Made by a program: the position numbers and the translations under genes. Positions 19,462 through 30,470 of a stretch of DNA of 38,285 nucleotides are shown here, piece by piece; the stretch's first letter is position 1; each line of letters starts with the position of its first letter. The notes below the pieces were generated by a model. The model was not told the origin of the DNA and made no database searches. It was given only the letters and a program-made list of their open reading frames with translations. The stretch comes from Chara braunii (Eukaryota; Streptophyta; Charophyceae; Charales; Characeae). The stretch lies in the NCBI GenBank assembly GCA_003427395.1, contig BFEA01000065.1:3266025-3304309 (forward strand), given 5' to 3'.

Positions 19462-19753
19462 GAACTGATTGAGAGAGTTGACCGGCTTCATGCTGAGTCC
19501 CGTGTTTTCGAAAAGTTCTCAGACATCGAAGGCGACTCGATGTTCGCCCACTCTCGTCAGATACAGGAAATGCAAGCGGAACTTGAACACATGGCCCACA
19601 TTGCCCTTCAGATTACTGAGGTCGAAGATCTGTTTGGCCTTCCCCCGACCGACTTCAGAAAGTTCCAAGACCTTCGGGACTGGATCAACCCATTTAGCAT
19701 TCTCTGGACAACTGCGGTACAATTCCGGGAAAAGAAGGCAGCTTGGGTCGCGG
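19462..19753 (+). CDS. Dynein heavy chain, internal exon 2 of this window (start of linker)
   Basis: The acceptor is TCTTTTTGCAG|GAACTG and the donor GTCGCGG|GTAAGT. The exon is 292 bases, entering in phase 0 and leaving in phase 1. It encodes ELIERVDRLHAESRVFEKFS, then QEMQAELEHMAHIALQITEV, then EDLFGLPPTDFRKFQDLRDW, INPFSILWTTAVQF and REKKAAWVAG. The run 'LFGLP.TD...F..L.....PF.ILW..A..F.....W..G' is characteristic of the dynein heavy chain linker N-terminus (DHC_N2), where a helical tail passes into the linker. It has no stops and intact splice sites, and both neighbouring exons match its phases, so the gene is likely functional. The TAG three bases into the donor (GGTAAGTAG) is intronic. 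Confidence 0.88.
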
Positions 19754-20719
19754 GTAAGTAGGAGAGCCACCTGTTTGGGCTTGCAGGGTCTTCACAATGT
19801 TTGTGGGTGATGATGGGTGAGCTGAAGGATAAGACAGCTCCATCCTTACCTGTTTTTTTGCGGGTGGGTGAGGAGGATATTCCAGCTCGCCGTTGTCTGT
19901 TTGTCGGTGAGGATACGATTCCAGGTTTGCGTTATCTGGCCTTCATAATGCAATATTTGTGTGTGCGGAGGATATTCCAGAATCCACCTCTGCCTTATAT
20001 ATGGTTGCATGTGGGCAAGAGAATTCCAGCCAAGGGTCCAGCTCTGCCTTATCTGTTCATCAATGAAGGCATTCCAGTTCAGAGTCTGTCTTATCTGTTT
20101 GTGTGTGGGTGACGGAATTCCAGCTTAGGGTCTGATCTGTTTGTGTGTGGGTGTCACTGGGTGAGGAGGATATTCCAGAGTCCAGTTCAGGGATGGCCAT
20201 TTGATATGTGGATTGTTGATCTTTGCTATGAGATCAATCTGGTGTGATTGCGAACAACTGTTTTACATTGCCATCTTTTTGGGTTCGCTGATGAGGGTTC
20301 TCATCGTGTGATGAGGGAGAGTAAGCGTGATGCTCATTTGTTTACTGTATTGGATGCTTTTTCTCCAGTGGTTTTGATTGTGTGCTCTTTTGAAAGTGTG
20401 CGTCATAGACTGTGCCAGATGGGTGGCTCTCATGCTTGCAGCTGTTTTGCCGAACAGCTCATCCCATCCCATATCTGTTCTGTTTGTCCATCAGGGCAGC
20501 TCAGAGTGTGCCTTCCCTGTTCGTGGATTATGGCATTCCAGCTCAGAGTCTGCCATATCTGTTTGTTTGTGGGTGACGGGACTCAAGATCTCTGCCCTTA
20601 TATGTTGTCGACAATGTTTGTGGGTGAGGAGGCTATTCCAGAACCCAGCTCTGCCATATCTGTTGTCCGTGAGGGCAGTCCAGCCCAGGGTCTGCCTTAT
20701 GCAATGATTCAACTCCCAA

Positions 20720-21430
20720 TCACACACAATCACACACCACACGCAGTAGAACATTCATTTGAGAAGTCACACTGGACACCGAGAAATGAAAACCAAAGTC
20801 GCTCACTGAAATCCACACCGAATTGTTGTTTCATAAAAAGAAATTGTTTGTATCCTCCAGCGGCGCCTGCCGCACACCAACCAAGTATGAATCAGGTATG
20901 TAACTGCTCTCCCTCTCTGTCATGTGTGACTCACCCTCTCGCTCCCATGTCTTGTATCACTCAAACTCCCTGTCACGCTCATGCTCTCCCTTCTCCCTCA
21001 TGGATCAACTCTGAATACAGCTGCGATGTACTCCTCTGAACTTCTGCGGCTATGGCCGTCTTCTTCCTCTTCCCTAGCTCTGGTAACCAGACGTCTCCTT
21101 CCGCGCTGGGCGCTTGCTCCTCCGCTAGCACCCCCTCTCATCCACGTCGCACTGTCGCACAAGCAACCGGCAGCGGTTCCCGCAATTGGCACATGAATAG
21201 TTGATCCCGCTGGCTGGTGCTGCTGAGCTTTTATTCTTGCTGATCTGCCTTCCAGACACCTTCTGTTGGTTATGGGTTAGCCCTCTTGCCTTTGTTCCCT
21301 GCTTCTGAAAGCTCACATACTTTCTTGGGTTGGCTGCTTGCATGAATCGACTGACACCTGGCCTAACAGCTCTGGTGATCCTGGATGAAGTTGTGGTGCC
21401 TCCTGAAGACAGACTCTTCAACCCATAACT
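20720..21430 (-). repeat. Probable LTR remnant (minus orientation)
   Basis: It contains the donor-like TCAGGTATGT (20892-20901, +) followed by a pyrimidine-rich stretch, then GCGGCTATGGCC (about 21046), in the same order and spacing as the other LTRs. Ends are not identified. Confidence 0.45.
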
Positions 21431-21439
21431 GTTATCTAC

Positions 21440-22590
21440 TAGGGACTTCCTATCACGATTTACTTAACACGCTCGCCTAGGCCTCTGCAATCATGGTACA
21501 AACGAAAACTACTCTGCTAGAGTATTCGTGCACAATGCACATTGTAAAAGTGGCTGGAACTACTAATAGAACACGGAATGGGATTTGGGTCTAGAACCTG
21601 GGACTCAGGACTGGGACCTGGAACTCGGGACTGGGACCTGGGACCTAAGACTCTGGTACAGCGTGAAATCCTTTCACTTAGCTGTTCTTCGATGAGGGCA
21701 TTCCAGCACAGAGTCTGCCCTATCTGTTTGTGTGTGGGTTAGGGGGTTCAAGCTCTGCCCTTATCTGTTCTCAAACATGTTTGTGGGTGAGGAGGTTATT
21801 CCAGAATACATCTCTGCCTTACCTGTTCGTGTGTGGGTGAGGGCATTCCAGCTCAGAATCGGCCTTATTTTCTTTCGTTTTCTTTTTTTTTAAGTAATGA
21901 AATAAGCTCCTTTCTATTGGTGCGGAGCAGCACCTGCTGGAAACCGGGTCCAGCATCCCTGAAATTAGATGAAACCCACTCTTAATGCTTCCCCACATGA
22001 CGGCCTGGGGAACCGTGACCCCATTGATTGTTTCCATGAGGAAGGATTGACTGTCAGTCTAGCCCCACACCTTTTGCAAAACCTCCCAAAAACTAGACCC
22101 CCATTAAGAAACATGTCAAAAACAGTCCTGTTAGCCATATTTTGGCAGAGTTCAAGTGCAGAGTACTAACCCCTCCTGTGTTTAGATCAAGACCACGATT
22201 CTGTCTATATGAATGCTTTGCGCCTGCTCTTCTGGGTACAGAAACTTACAGAATTGTAGCACACTCCTTTCTGAGTCTGTATTCCTCTGCACATGTCTGA
22301 TGATTCCACTTCAGCCCAATGGCCTCTAGAATCTCCTATTCAAAGCCAACTTTCCTTTTGTCATAAGTCTGTACTACTCTGTACTACGAGTCTGTAGAGA
22401 ATTTTGGTCATCTGGAGATAGATGTTCATGAAAGCATAATGCCAAAGACTTCCTGTTTAGAGTCGGCCTTATCTTCTTCTTTTTTCTTCACTCCCTTCTT
22501 TCAATCTTTGCTCATTTGATTCCAAAGCAAAATAAAAAAAATGAAAAACAAATTTAAAAAAAAGGAAAAAAAATAAAATAAAATAAATTC
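21440..22590. other. No gene; small tandem repeat and A-rich tract
   Basis: Bases 21588-21660 hold about three copies of a ~21-bp GGGACCTGGAACTCGGGACT-like unit. Bases 22525-22587 are A-rich with AAAAT runs. Minisatellite units occur at 21690-21870. Nothing else is recognised. Confidence 0.5.
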
Positions 22591-22591
22591 A

Positions 22592-22626
22592 AGAGGTCAT
22601 GGGTGTACCAACTGAGCTAGGCCAGT
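22592..22626 (-). repeat. tRNA-derived SINE head fragment (family 1)
   Basis: The minus strand reads GGCCTAGCTCAGTTGGTACA, a near-perfect tRNA D-arm / Pol III A box. The B box is missing: the sequence runs into a T-rich tract on that strand. Related to the fuller copy at 32037-32295. Confidence 0.5.
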
Positions 22627-22967
22627 GGGTAGAGTCAGCCTTATATCTGTTTGTTTGTGGTTCAGGAGGATATTCCAACCAACTTTGCGCTCATCTGTTC
22701 TTCACAATGTTTGTGGATGATGATATGATACTCGGCTATCTGCTTTTTTTTTTTTTTTGTTTTCCCGAAAACCACACTGCCATGCTCACTATTTACTCGG
22801 CTATCTGCCTTAGCTAGTTACTCGTCACAATTTTTGCTTTGGGTGAGGGTACTTGGGTCTGCTTCGCTCTCTTCCTAATCTGTTCTTCGCAAAGTTTAGA
22901 GGAGGGCAGAAGGGTGGTATGCATGGGCTCTTGTGTTCGTGACATCGACAGTTGGTTTAATTTGTGA

Positions 22968-22971
22968 TAAG
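22968..22971. other. Target-site duplication, left copy (TAAG)
   Basis: TAAG directly precedes the 5' LTR and recurs at 31850-31853 directly after the 3' LTR. Counting a shared A, it could be the 5-bp ATAAG. This shows that the two LTRs belong to one insertion. Confidence 0.7.
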
Positions 22972-23948
22972 TGCGAGGATCTGGGTCCTCGGCAGGCCTA
23001 AAGGGCCCCTGCTGCAGATGTGCCCACCCTAAGTGAAGGCGGGCCTAACAAATCACGAGAGGCCCTCAGCTGTCAATTTCGTATTTGGGGTCCAGGCAGT
23101 TTCGACGCGCCAATTGGTTGAGGGAAACACAGGCCGAGCAGCAAGACATTCCACGGCCTTCCGGGCCTTTCCAAAAATACAGGCCCTGGGCGAGAATCGC
23201 AGCCTCATACACAGACAGTTGGGAGGGCCAACCGAATGAGGCCCAGTAGCTGCAACAGAGGCACAGCATCCTGGGGCCTACCGGAAGCTTCCGGGCCGAG
23301 GCCCAGGCCAGCCAGGCTGCGAAGGCAGGCAGGCTCTTTCCATATAGGAAAGAGCTCGCTGCCTGGAGCTCATTCAGGCACTCGCATGCTAGCGGCAGCG
23401 CTGCTGGAGCGGACGCTCGTGGCCTGCTGCTGGCACTGAGAGGCAAGGTGCTAGCGCGTGCGGTCGTGCAGGGAGCAGGGCGCTGCTGAGGGCAGAGCCA
23501 TAGCCCAGCCTCCATAGCTGGTTGGGCTTGGACTACTGTGAGGCGCAGGGGTGGTCTTCGGGTGTACAGAGGGAGGACGTGGGAGTAAGACAGGGGAGAG
23601 AAAGAAGGATGATGATGATGGTGATGTGAGGGCACATACCTGGTATTGGTGATGGTCTGCATGGGCGACATCTTCAAGTACTTCGTAGGCTGCTGACATC
23701 AACAGTTGCATTGTCAATTAGTAGGCAGAGAGTAGCTGTGTAGGAAGTAGGCTGGGCGCCAAGCGCCAAGTAGGGAGATAGGGCCTAGGCGGGAGCAAGC
23801 TCTCATTGACATTGGTTTTCAGTGTTACGAATCTCATTGCTGTTATATTGGTGCATTTCTGCTTTCTGGACACTGTGCTACTATCTGGCCTTCAATGTGA
23901 TTGTGCAATCTGGTTATTGTCATCTCGCTACTGCTCATTTTCCTTGCA
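22972..23948 (+). repeat. 5' LTR
   Basis: TG...CA ends. The palindromic GCCCACCCTAAGTGAAGGCG-type motif is at 23022-23043. The donor-like ACCAGGTATGT is on the minus strand at 23644-23634. Open frames in it are chance frames repeated in the 3' LTR. Confidence 0.93.
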
Positions 23949-23951
23949 ATT

Positions 23952-23963
23952 TGGTATCAGAGC
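23952..23963 (+). other. Primer-binding site, plant tRNA-iMet type
   Basis: TGGTATCAGAGC, three bases after the LTR end. It is complementary to the 3' end of plant initiator methionine tRNA, which primes minus-strand synthesis. Confidence 0.93.
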
Positions 23964-25228
23964 TGGTTCAAACTGCGCTTCATTGACTCTTCGCAATAGC
24001 TGTTTGGTGCTTCGCATGAGGTGTGGGGCAGTAATAAGGCTTGGGCGTTGAGTGATAGGCGGCCCAAGGTCGTGTGGGCACGACAGGAAGCTATGTGGTG
24101 ACATTAGGGGTGTACGCTGGATGATGAGAGCTCACTGATGTGGCATTTAAGCCGAGGTGGAACTGCATTCTGCTGTTGGTTGTGCCGAGGCAAAGACCGG
24201 TCATCATAAATGCACGTCAAGTTATGGTGAGAAATTTGTGGTTGGGGACAGCATTATGAGGTACGTTGCTCTCTTCCTTATCTACCCTCTTCATTACTTC
24301 TTACCGTGAGGAAGTGAGTTCTGTCTTCAGAGTCCTCTCAATGTGAGGTGTTGCGAGCGCTCAACCTTGAGAGTCGACATTCTTCCTGGGCAGCAAGCTG
24401 GTGGGAGACGGGCGATGCCTCTAAGGGCCCTGGACGAAGCACTCGGGTCACGGTCACCATGCCAACCCACTGGGACTAGTACACGCAGGCTTTGCCGCAA
24501 GTCCTTGGATCTGCTGCTGCGCAATAGAGGTCATGCAGGGCATGCCAGCCGTTTGAACAAATGCTTTCTAGACCGTCTTTAAATATTTCTGGCAGGGACT
24601 TAGTGTTGACTCTGGTTGTGATCGTCGTCCTGATTGCGACATTGAATAATTCCCGAGGACCATGGGGGCTGTCCTTAAACTGCCTCTTGATCAGCCAGAT
24701 CAAACCGGGTGTAAGGCTCGTTGCATGCGAGGATAAATAAGGTGCAGGGGCTGGCAGGTTCGACATAGACTTGGGGCAAAGGGGTAGGCCGGATTGCACA
24801 CCTTCAGACACGCTGCTCAACCAGATGCTTAGGACGTCGACACAAAGTGACTACTCAAGAGGGATACACGGGGAGGGTTGGATTCCGGTAACTGTTTGCA
24901 GTGGCACTAATTAGACAAACTGCCATCCAGCATGCATCTCAACAGGTATATTATTTTTATTTTTTGATTATTTAGTTGTTACGGACTTGTTAACAACTGA
25001 CAGACAACTGCAGATAGGTTACTTCCTTTCCTTGCCGCATTGCATTCTGTGTAAGAGTAATCTAAAAATAGAATTGAACTTACCTGTAGGACCTGACATT
25101 CATTGTTGGTTACCGCTTGACTACTCTCTAGGTTGACCGGAATTAGTTGATTATTCATACCCGGTTGTGTGTCATGTTGAGATAGGATTCAGTGTGGACT
25201 CTAGTTTAGATCACACACACTGTAGCTC
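23964..25228 (+). other. Untranslated leader of the gypsy element
   Basis: About 1.27 kb between the PBS and the likely gag start. No conserved domain or convincing ORF is visible. A packaging or structural role is possible, but nothing in the sequence shows it. Confidence 0.5.
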
Positions 25229-27135
25229 ATGAGTGATGCAGGCGGCAGTGAGGAGGAGGAACGAGTAGTGGAACATCTTAGAGTCACTCGTAGAACTGCA
25301 CTCAGTCAACTGATTACCTTCTTGGAGTTAGGCCAGAGAGAGGAAAGGTGACTGAGAAGGGAAGCCAAGGAAAGGACGATAAGAGAGGGCTAGGTCATCG
25401 GCAACCAACGCTCAACGGACACTTGCAGCAGCAAGACTAGCGGCCGTGAGAGTTCAGGTTGAGGTTGCGATGGCTACCTCCTCTTCACTGTCACATGCCT
25501 TGTCTCAGGCCTCTTCATCGGGTGTCAATCATGCTATCTCTCAGTGTTCTGTTAGTCAATCGGTTGGCTCACAAGTCAGCCAGCAGATGTCACTCATACC
25601 TGAGGATTATGAGATCCTCCAAGCGGAAGTTCTTCATGATGAGTTTCAGCAGCAACTGAGAGAAGTAGAAGAGAGAAGAGAAAGAACTAGATTGAGAAAA
25701 GTCAGATTAGGCACTAGGTTGCTGGAGCCAAGAGGACTAGAAGAACTAGATGATGCTACGTTAAATCTTGTTGATCGGTTGCTGCGCAACTTGCTACTTT
25801 GTGTGGCAGAAACGCAGGTAGTTCAGCAGGAACTGTTGGCTGAACTAGTGGAAGGCCAGAAACGAATTCTGGCTGCACTTCAAGGGCCTCGTCCAGTCAT
25901 GAGGCAGCCCCAGTTCTCTGTAGTTCCCCCTTCGGTTGCAAGTCCTTCAGCGACGTTGTTGCCGATAGGGCAAACCTTCTCGCCTATATATGGCATGGCT
26001 CTCTCAGGCAGACAACCAGTAGTTAGTGGTCCGGTCCTTAGAGCTTCTACTATACCATCCACGACGGTGGTAACTACAGTCCCATCGTCAGGGCAAGCCC
26101 GATGCAGCCACTGCAACAATCACCTGGGCATACCCAAGATTCCTTTGTTGAGTCCTAAGCCCTTTTCTGGAGACAGGAAGAAGGACGAGGACTTGGACAC
26201 TTGGGTGAGGACTATGCCCACTTATGTGAGGCACAAACTCACAAGGCCAGAGCAGGAGGCTATAGTTGTTGCTTCCTTTTTAGAGGGATTAGCAGCACGT
26301 TGGTTAAATGGGTTAGTGCAGCAACAAGGCTATTGTCAAAATTTCAATGCCTGGGCACAGGACCAGACATTGGAAGACTTCATACAGACTGTGTACAAAA
26401 GGTGGCATGACCCTCAAGGGGCTCAGAAGGCCACCGACGCGATTGCCAAAAGGTACAAGAATGTACGCGAGGTCACAGACACTGTAGAACACCTGATCGT
26501 AGTACCTGGTGTGCGTTTTGACCCTCAGGTACTCCTCACAGACTATTTGAGATGTCTGCCCTCAGAAGTCAGGACAAAACTGGTGGACGAGGCCTACATA
26601 GACCAACATAGCTTCGCTACTTTCAGCAGGAAGGCCTTAGACATAGAGGCTAAGCTGGGATCCGTGCATCAAGGCCAAGGAGATGGTAGGAAGAAGAGAC
26701 TTCCCCAAGACTGGAAGAAGAAGGGTCAACTAATGTTCGTCGACCATGATGGTCAGACGACTGAAATTGACGACTTTTCAAACCTTGGGGAGGAGATAGA
26801 GCATGATGGGGCCAATGAGACTTTGGATTGGGGAGTTGTGGCGCCTATCAAAGAAAAGGTTTAGGGGATCGGGAAGAAGAAGGTAGTCCGGTCTACGGGT
26901 CAGGGTGACCAAGGAACACCCGCATGGGTAAAACTTGGTTTAGATTACGAGGTGTGAAAGGATAGAGTTGCCAGGGGCACTTGCATGAACTGCAACAATT
27001 ATGGCCACACGTCGAGGACGTGCCAAGGTAAGAAGGTTATGACGAGGGTAGCCGCTCCAACAATAGTGGGCTTATCCTCGAACCCTGGCAGTGCTTTTGC
27101 GAGCACTTCGCAGGGAAACACCTCGGACCAGTAGG
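25229..27135 (+). pseudogene. gag of the gypsy element, broken
   Basis: The likely original start is the ATG at 25229 (MSDAGGSEEEERVVEHLRVT). A TGA at 25349 and a frameshift near 25390 follow. The main open part runs from about 25383 to a TAG at 26862, with an internal ATG at 25470. It has a coiled-coil-like N-terminal region (LREVEERRERTRLRKVRLG) and a capsid-type domain from about 26160 (PFSGDRKKDEDLDTWVRTM, ASFLEGLAARWLNGL, DFIQTVYKRWHDP). In the same frame, beyond TAG 26862 and TGA 26955, lies the nucleocapsid zinc knuckle CMNCNNYGHTSRTC (26982-27023, canonical C-x2-C-x4-H-x4-C). So gag once continued through these stops. It packages element RNA into particles; this copy cannot make a full product. 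Confidence 0.87.
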
Positions 27136-27344
27136 AGTGTTAGCCGCTCTTACTCATGTTGAAGTGGTACCGTTGCCTTCCCCAGCTCAGGCGTTGGCCA
27201 AGGCTAGTGACCCGAACATCGCCCCACAGACACATCCGGACCCACCGACGCTCTGTTCGGGAGATGTGTCTGAGTCCTTAGAAGAGTTACAGTCTGAGTG
27301 GTCAGGGAAGGACCCTAGAGACTCTTGGGCGATGATCAGTAGAG

Positions 27345-27902
27345 GTCCAAAGAACTGATATAGGTAGCCGCAAAGTGGGTGCCTTCGCAGACATAGGCTC
27401 TACACGGAATTTCATCAGTCGTGTTTGTGTGGATAGACTGCGCTTAGGGGACCAAGTGCACCGGTTTAGCAGAACTGTAGCTTCTACGCTAGCCAACAAG
27501 CACCAAATGGTAGTTAAATACTATGCCAAGGACATCGTTTGTTCCTTCTCTTATGGAGGAGGGGAAGTGAGACACAAAATCTCATTCCTCGTTAGCGACG
27601 AACTGCCCTTTGATATGTTACTAGGCATGTACTACCTCGAGGTTGCTCACCCTCAATTTGATTGGGATAGAAAGGTGTTGATCCACAAGCTGCCCAATGG
27701 TAGAACCGTTAGATTGCAGAAGTTTAGAGCTAGCATTCTAGTGGAAAACTACGGGTGCATGTGTGCATCCTCTTCCTATAACTACTATAAGCAGAATCAC
27801 GGGGAGGGCATGTATCTAGTCTTTGTCTCTGAGAAAGGGGAGGTCGTTAAAACACCCCCAGAGATAGAATCAGTCGTCGCACAATATTCCGACCTTTTTT
27901 AG
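27345..27902 (+). pseudogene. pol: aspartic protease domain
   Basis: The frame enters as DIGSRKVGAFADIGSTRNFI. Retroviral-type proteases have Asp-Ser/Thr-Gly here; this copy has Asp-Ile-Gly (bases 27390-27398), so the active site is altered. The flap-side DELPFDMLLGMYYLEVAHPQ contains the usual hydrophobic-Leu-Gly motif. The frame ends at TAG 27900 right after SVVAQYSDLF, where related polyproteins continue into reverse transcriptase. A frameshift near 27345 separates it from the upstream frame at 27137-27358. The enzyme would cut Gag-Pol. Confidence 0.85.
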
Positions 27903-28800
27903 GAGCCCACAGTCGTGGTGGAAAGGGAGGGGGTCCATGCGATAGAGGTTGTCCCAGGTAGTAAGGTGCCTAGAGGACGAATCTATAGGATGTCTCCTGC
28001 GGAATTGGATGAGCTCCACCGCCAGCTCAAGGAGCTCACAGAAAAGGGATGGATTCGGCCTAGTACCTCCCCTTACGGTGCGCCAGTCTTATTTGTCCCT
28101 AAGAAGGGGGGTACGGGGGTACCTTAAGGATGTGCATTGACTGTAGGGGCCTCAATGCCATCACAGTAAAGAACGCAGAGCCCCTACCCCGCCTCGACGA
28201 CCTATTGGACAAAGTGCAGGGATGTTGGTACTTTACTAAGATAGATATAAAGTCCGGATACCATCAATTTGTTATTAGACATGAGGAGTAGCACAAAACC
28301 GTTTTTCAGACCAGGTACGGTCTGTACAAGTTTGTGGTGATGCCCTTTGGCCTATGCAATGCTTCTGGGACATTCCAGCATGCGATGAATATGATTTTTC
28401 ACGAGTACTTATCTTTAGTAGGACTGTAGAGGAGCACGTCGAGCACTGAAAAATAGTGGTAGGTCTCCTAAGGCAGCACTAGTACAAGGTTAACTTGGAG
28501 AAATGCGAGTTCGTTCGCACCAAGATCTTGTACTTGGGTATGAAATCTTCGCGGAAGGGTTGAGGCCGAACGATGCCAAAGTGGCCAGCATACGGGACTG
28601 GCCCAGGCCTCAGACTGTTACTGAGGTCCGATCGTTTCTGGGGATAACGGGCTACTATCGTCCGTTTGTTAAGAATTGTAATACTATAGCGTCCCTGTTA
28701 ACAGATCTAACTCGACTCAACACCCCTTGGGAGTGGACTGAAGAGTGTGAAGCGGCCTTCAAGAAATTGAAGTACGCACTGATGCACTACGAAGTCCTCA
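27903..28800 (+). pseudogene. pol: reverse transcriptase domain, active site deleted
   Basis: It starts with YRMSPAELDELHRQLKELTE and GWIRPSTSPYGAPVLFVPKK. An 8-bp tandem duplication (GGGGGTAC, 28107-28114 and 28115-28122) shifts the frame. Motif A is intact (YFTKIDIKSGYHQ), as is [24 protein letters not shown] lies between at 28289. At about 28407-28411, HEYL joins directly to [11 protein letters not shown]; the YxDD catalytic box that normally lies between them is missing. A TGA (28447), a TAG (28480) and an indel near 28540 follow, then EIFAEGLRPNDAKVASIRDW and SFLGITGYYRPFVKN (connection). Clearly inactive. Confidence 0.9.
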
Positions 28801-29315
28801 AACTTTCGGATCCTGAGCAACCCTTTGTTGTGACCACAGATGCCAGCCAATATGGCATAGGCGCGGTCCTTGCACACCCTCCGGATCCTGAGCAACCCTT
28901 TGTTGTGACCACAGACGCCAGCCAATATGGTATAGGCGCGGCCCTTGCGCAAAAGGAGGGGAAGAAGTTGAGACCGATCGAGTACGTGAGTTAAAAGATG
29001 CCATCTCGTAAACTAGCTAAGTCCACTTATGAGCGTGAGCTCTATGCCCTGTACAGAGCGCTAGTCCATCGGAGACACTATCTCCTTGGCAGATTTTTCT
29101 ATGTAAGATCTGACCATGAGACCTTGCGATGGATCAAGACATAGCCTGTACTCTCTAACGCACTCAAGGGGTGGATTCAAGTGATAGACATGTATGACTA
29201 TCAACTTGATCCAATCAAGGGAGAGTACAATAAAGTGGCCGATGCACTATCACGTCGGGCAGATTACTTGGGGGCACTAGTGACTGAATTTGGCATACGT
29301 GAAGATCTAACTTGA
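28801..29315 (+). pseudogene. pol: RNase H domain with in-frame tandem duplication
   Basis: The first catalytic-Asp motif occurs twice, FVVTTDASQYGIGAVLA and FVVTTDASQYGIGAALA, because 75 bp are duplicated in tandem (28807-28881, 28882-28956). The later motifs are STYERELYALYRAL with its Glu, YVRSDHETLRWIKT with its Asp, and NKVADALSRRADYL. Stops are TAA 28992, TAG 29142 and TGA 29313. RNase H removes template RNA during reverse transcription. Confidence 0.9.
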
Positions 29316-30470
29316 TTTATGGTGGAGGCCTATCAGCAAGATCCAATTATGTCCGAGATCATCCGTAAATTCAAAGAGAAGGATAAAATAACTTCTGATG
29401 AATTTACGATGGTAAATGACCTGCTGTTTCTTGAAAAGGCAGGGAATAAAAGGTTGTGTGTCCCGGATAGAGAGTCCTTGCGTAGTTTATTTTTAGGGGA
29501 ATGTCATGATGCAACTGGTCATTTTGGTTATAAGAAGACTTCGGCTAACTTAGCGCAGAGATTTTGGTGGTCCACTATGATGCAAGATGCAAAAAAGTAT
29601 GTTGAAACCTGTCAGGTTTGCCAACGGGACAAACCTAGGACTCAGGCTCCGCTTGGGCTTCTCAAGCCCTTTTCGATTCCTGAAGGTCTTGGTCAGAGTG
29701 TGTCCATGGACTTCATGGATACTCTTGTGATCAGCAGGACAGGCAAGAGACACATCTTTGTTATAGTAGACCGCTTTTCCAAGTATGCAAGACTCATTGC
29801 CATGCCAGAGACTGCTAAAACTGATTTTGTCATTAAACTGTTTCTGGATAACTGGGTACACGATCTTGGACTCCCTACGTCTATAGTGAGTGAGAGGGAT
29901 GTGAGATTTACCAGCGAATTGTGGCAATCCACAGCTGAGCAGATAGGCACCAAGCTACAAATAACGTCAGGGAATCACCTTGAGTCCAATGGCTAGGCAG
30001 AACAGATGAACCGAGTAGTACAGCACCTGCTTCGGCATTATATTAAGCCAAGTCAGGATGACTGGGACAAAAAGTTACCTCTTGTCACCAGCGTGTGCAA
30101 CAATGTTGTGCACAGTACTACTGATATGACTCCCAACCAGCTGCATCTTGGTTGGAAGCCCTAACTGCACTTGACTTTCTGCTACCAGAAAGACAGCCCA
30201 CTGCAGCACCTAGCAGCATAGAGTTTGCTATCAAATGCGGGCAGATGCTGCAGCAGGCCGTCGAGCATATTAGGAAGCCTCACGATGCTATGATTGCGTC
30301 TAAGAATAAGCATAGACAGCCCTCTAACTTTCAGGTAGGTGATAGAGTCTGGGTCAAATCATCTGAACTGGGTCAAGAGCTGGGCATATCTCGCAAACTG
30401 ATGCCACAATACTTCGGTCCCTGGGAGGTCCTAGACATAGTCGGGGATCAGATGACGGACCTTCCTATGT
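29316..30470 (+). pseudogene. pol: integrase
   Basis: The open part 29319-29996 carries the zinc-binding residues (ECHDATGHFGYKKT for His-His; CQVC for Cys-Cys). The catalytic Asp of SMDFMDTLVISRTGKRHIFV, Asp of SERDVRFTSELWQ and Glu of NHLESNG are all present. TAG at 29994 interrupts SNG-AEQMNRVVQHL; the same frame continues to about 30160, where a frameshift leads into LDFLLPERQP. Then come VGDRVWVKSSELG and LMPQYFGPWEVLDIV (the C-terminal GPWxV region), followed by another shift near 30454. The catalytic core is the best-preserved part of pol, but it is not a complete product. Confidence 0.9.

Larger units (their letters stand above)
19800..22705 (+). repeat. Diverged ~40-55 bp minisatellite family with ATTCCAG core
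   Basis: Units of the type CTTATCTGTTTGTGTGTGGG followed by TGAGGAGGATATTCCAG and CTCAGAGTCTGC recur in clusters at about 19840-20200, 20460-20700, 21690-21870 and 22640-22700. Each unit keeps ATTCCAG and a TGTGTGGGTGA block, with variable spacers. The clusters lie at the start of dynein intron 2. Chance frames through them (for example at 20248-21039) are not genes. Confidence 0.7.

Noticed and set aside
20248-21039. 263-codon plus frame
   Set aside because: It runs through minisatellite units and an LTR-like block, with Cys/Ser-rich composition and no domain.
23066-23677. 203-codon minus frame, repeated at 30996-31559
   Set aside because: It lies wholly inside the two LTRs on the antisense strand; the repetition comes from LTR duplication, not from a gene family.
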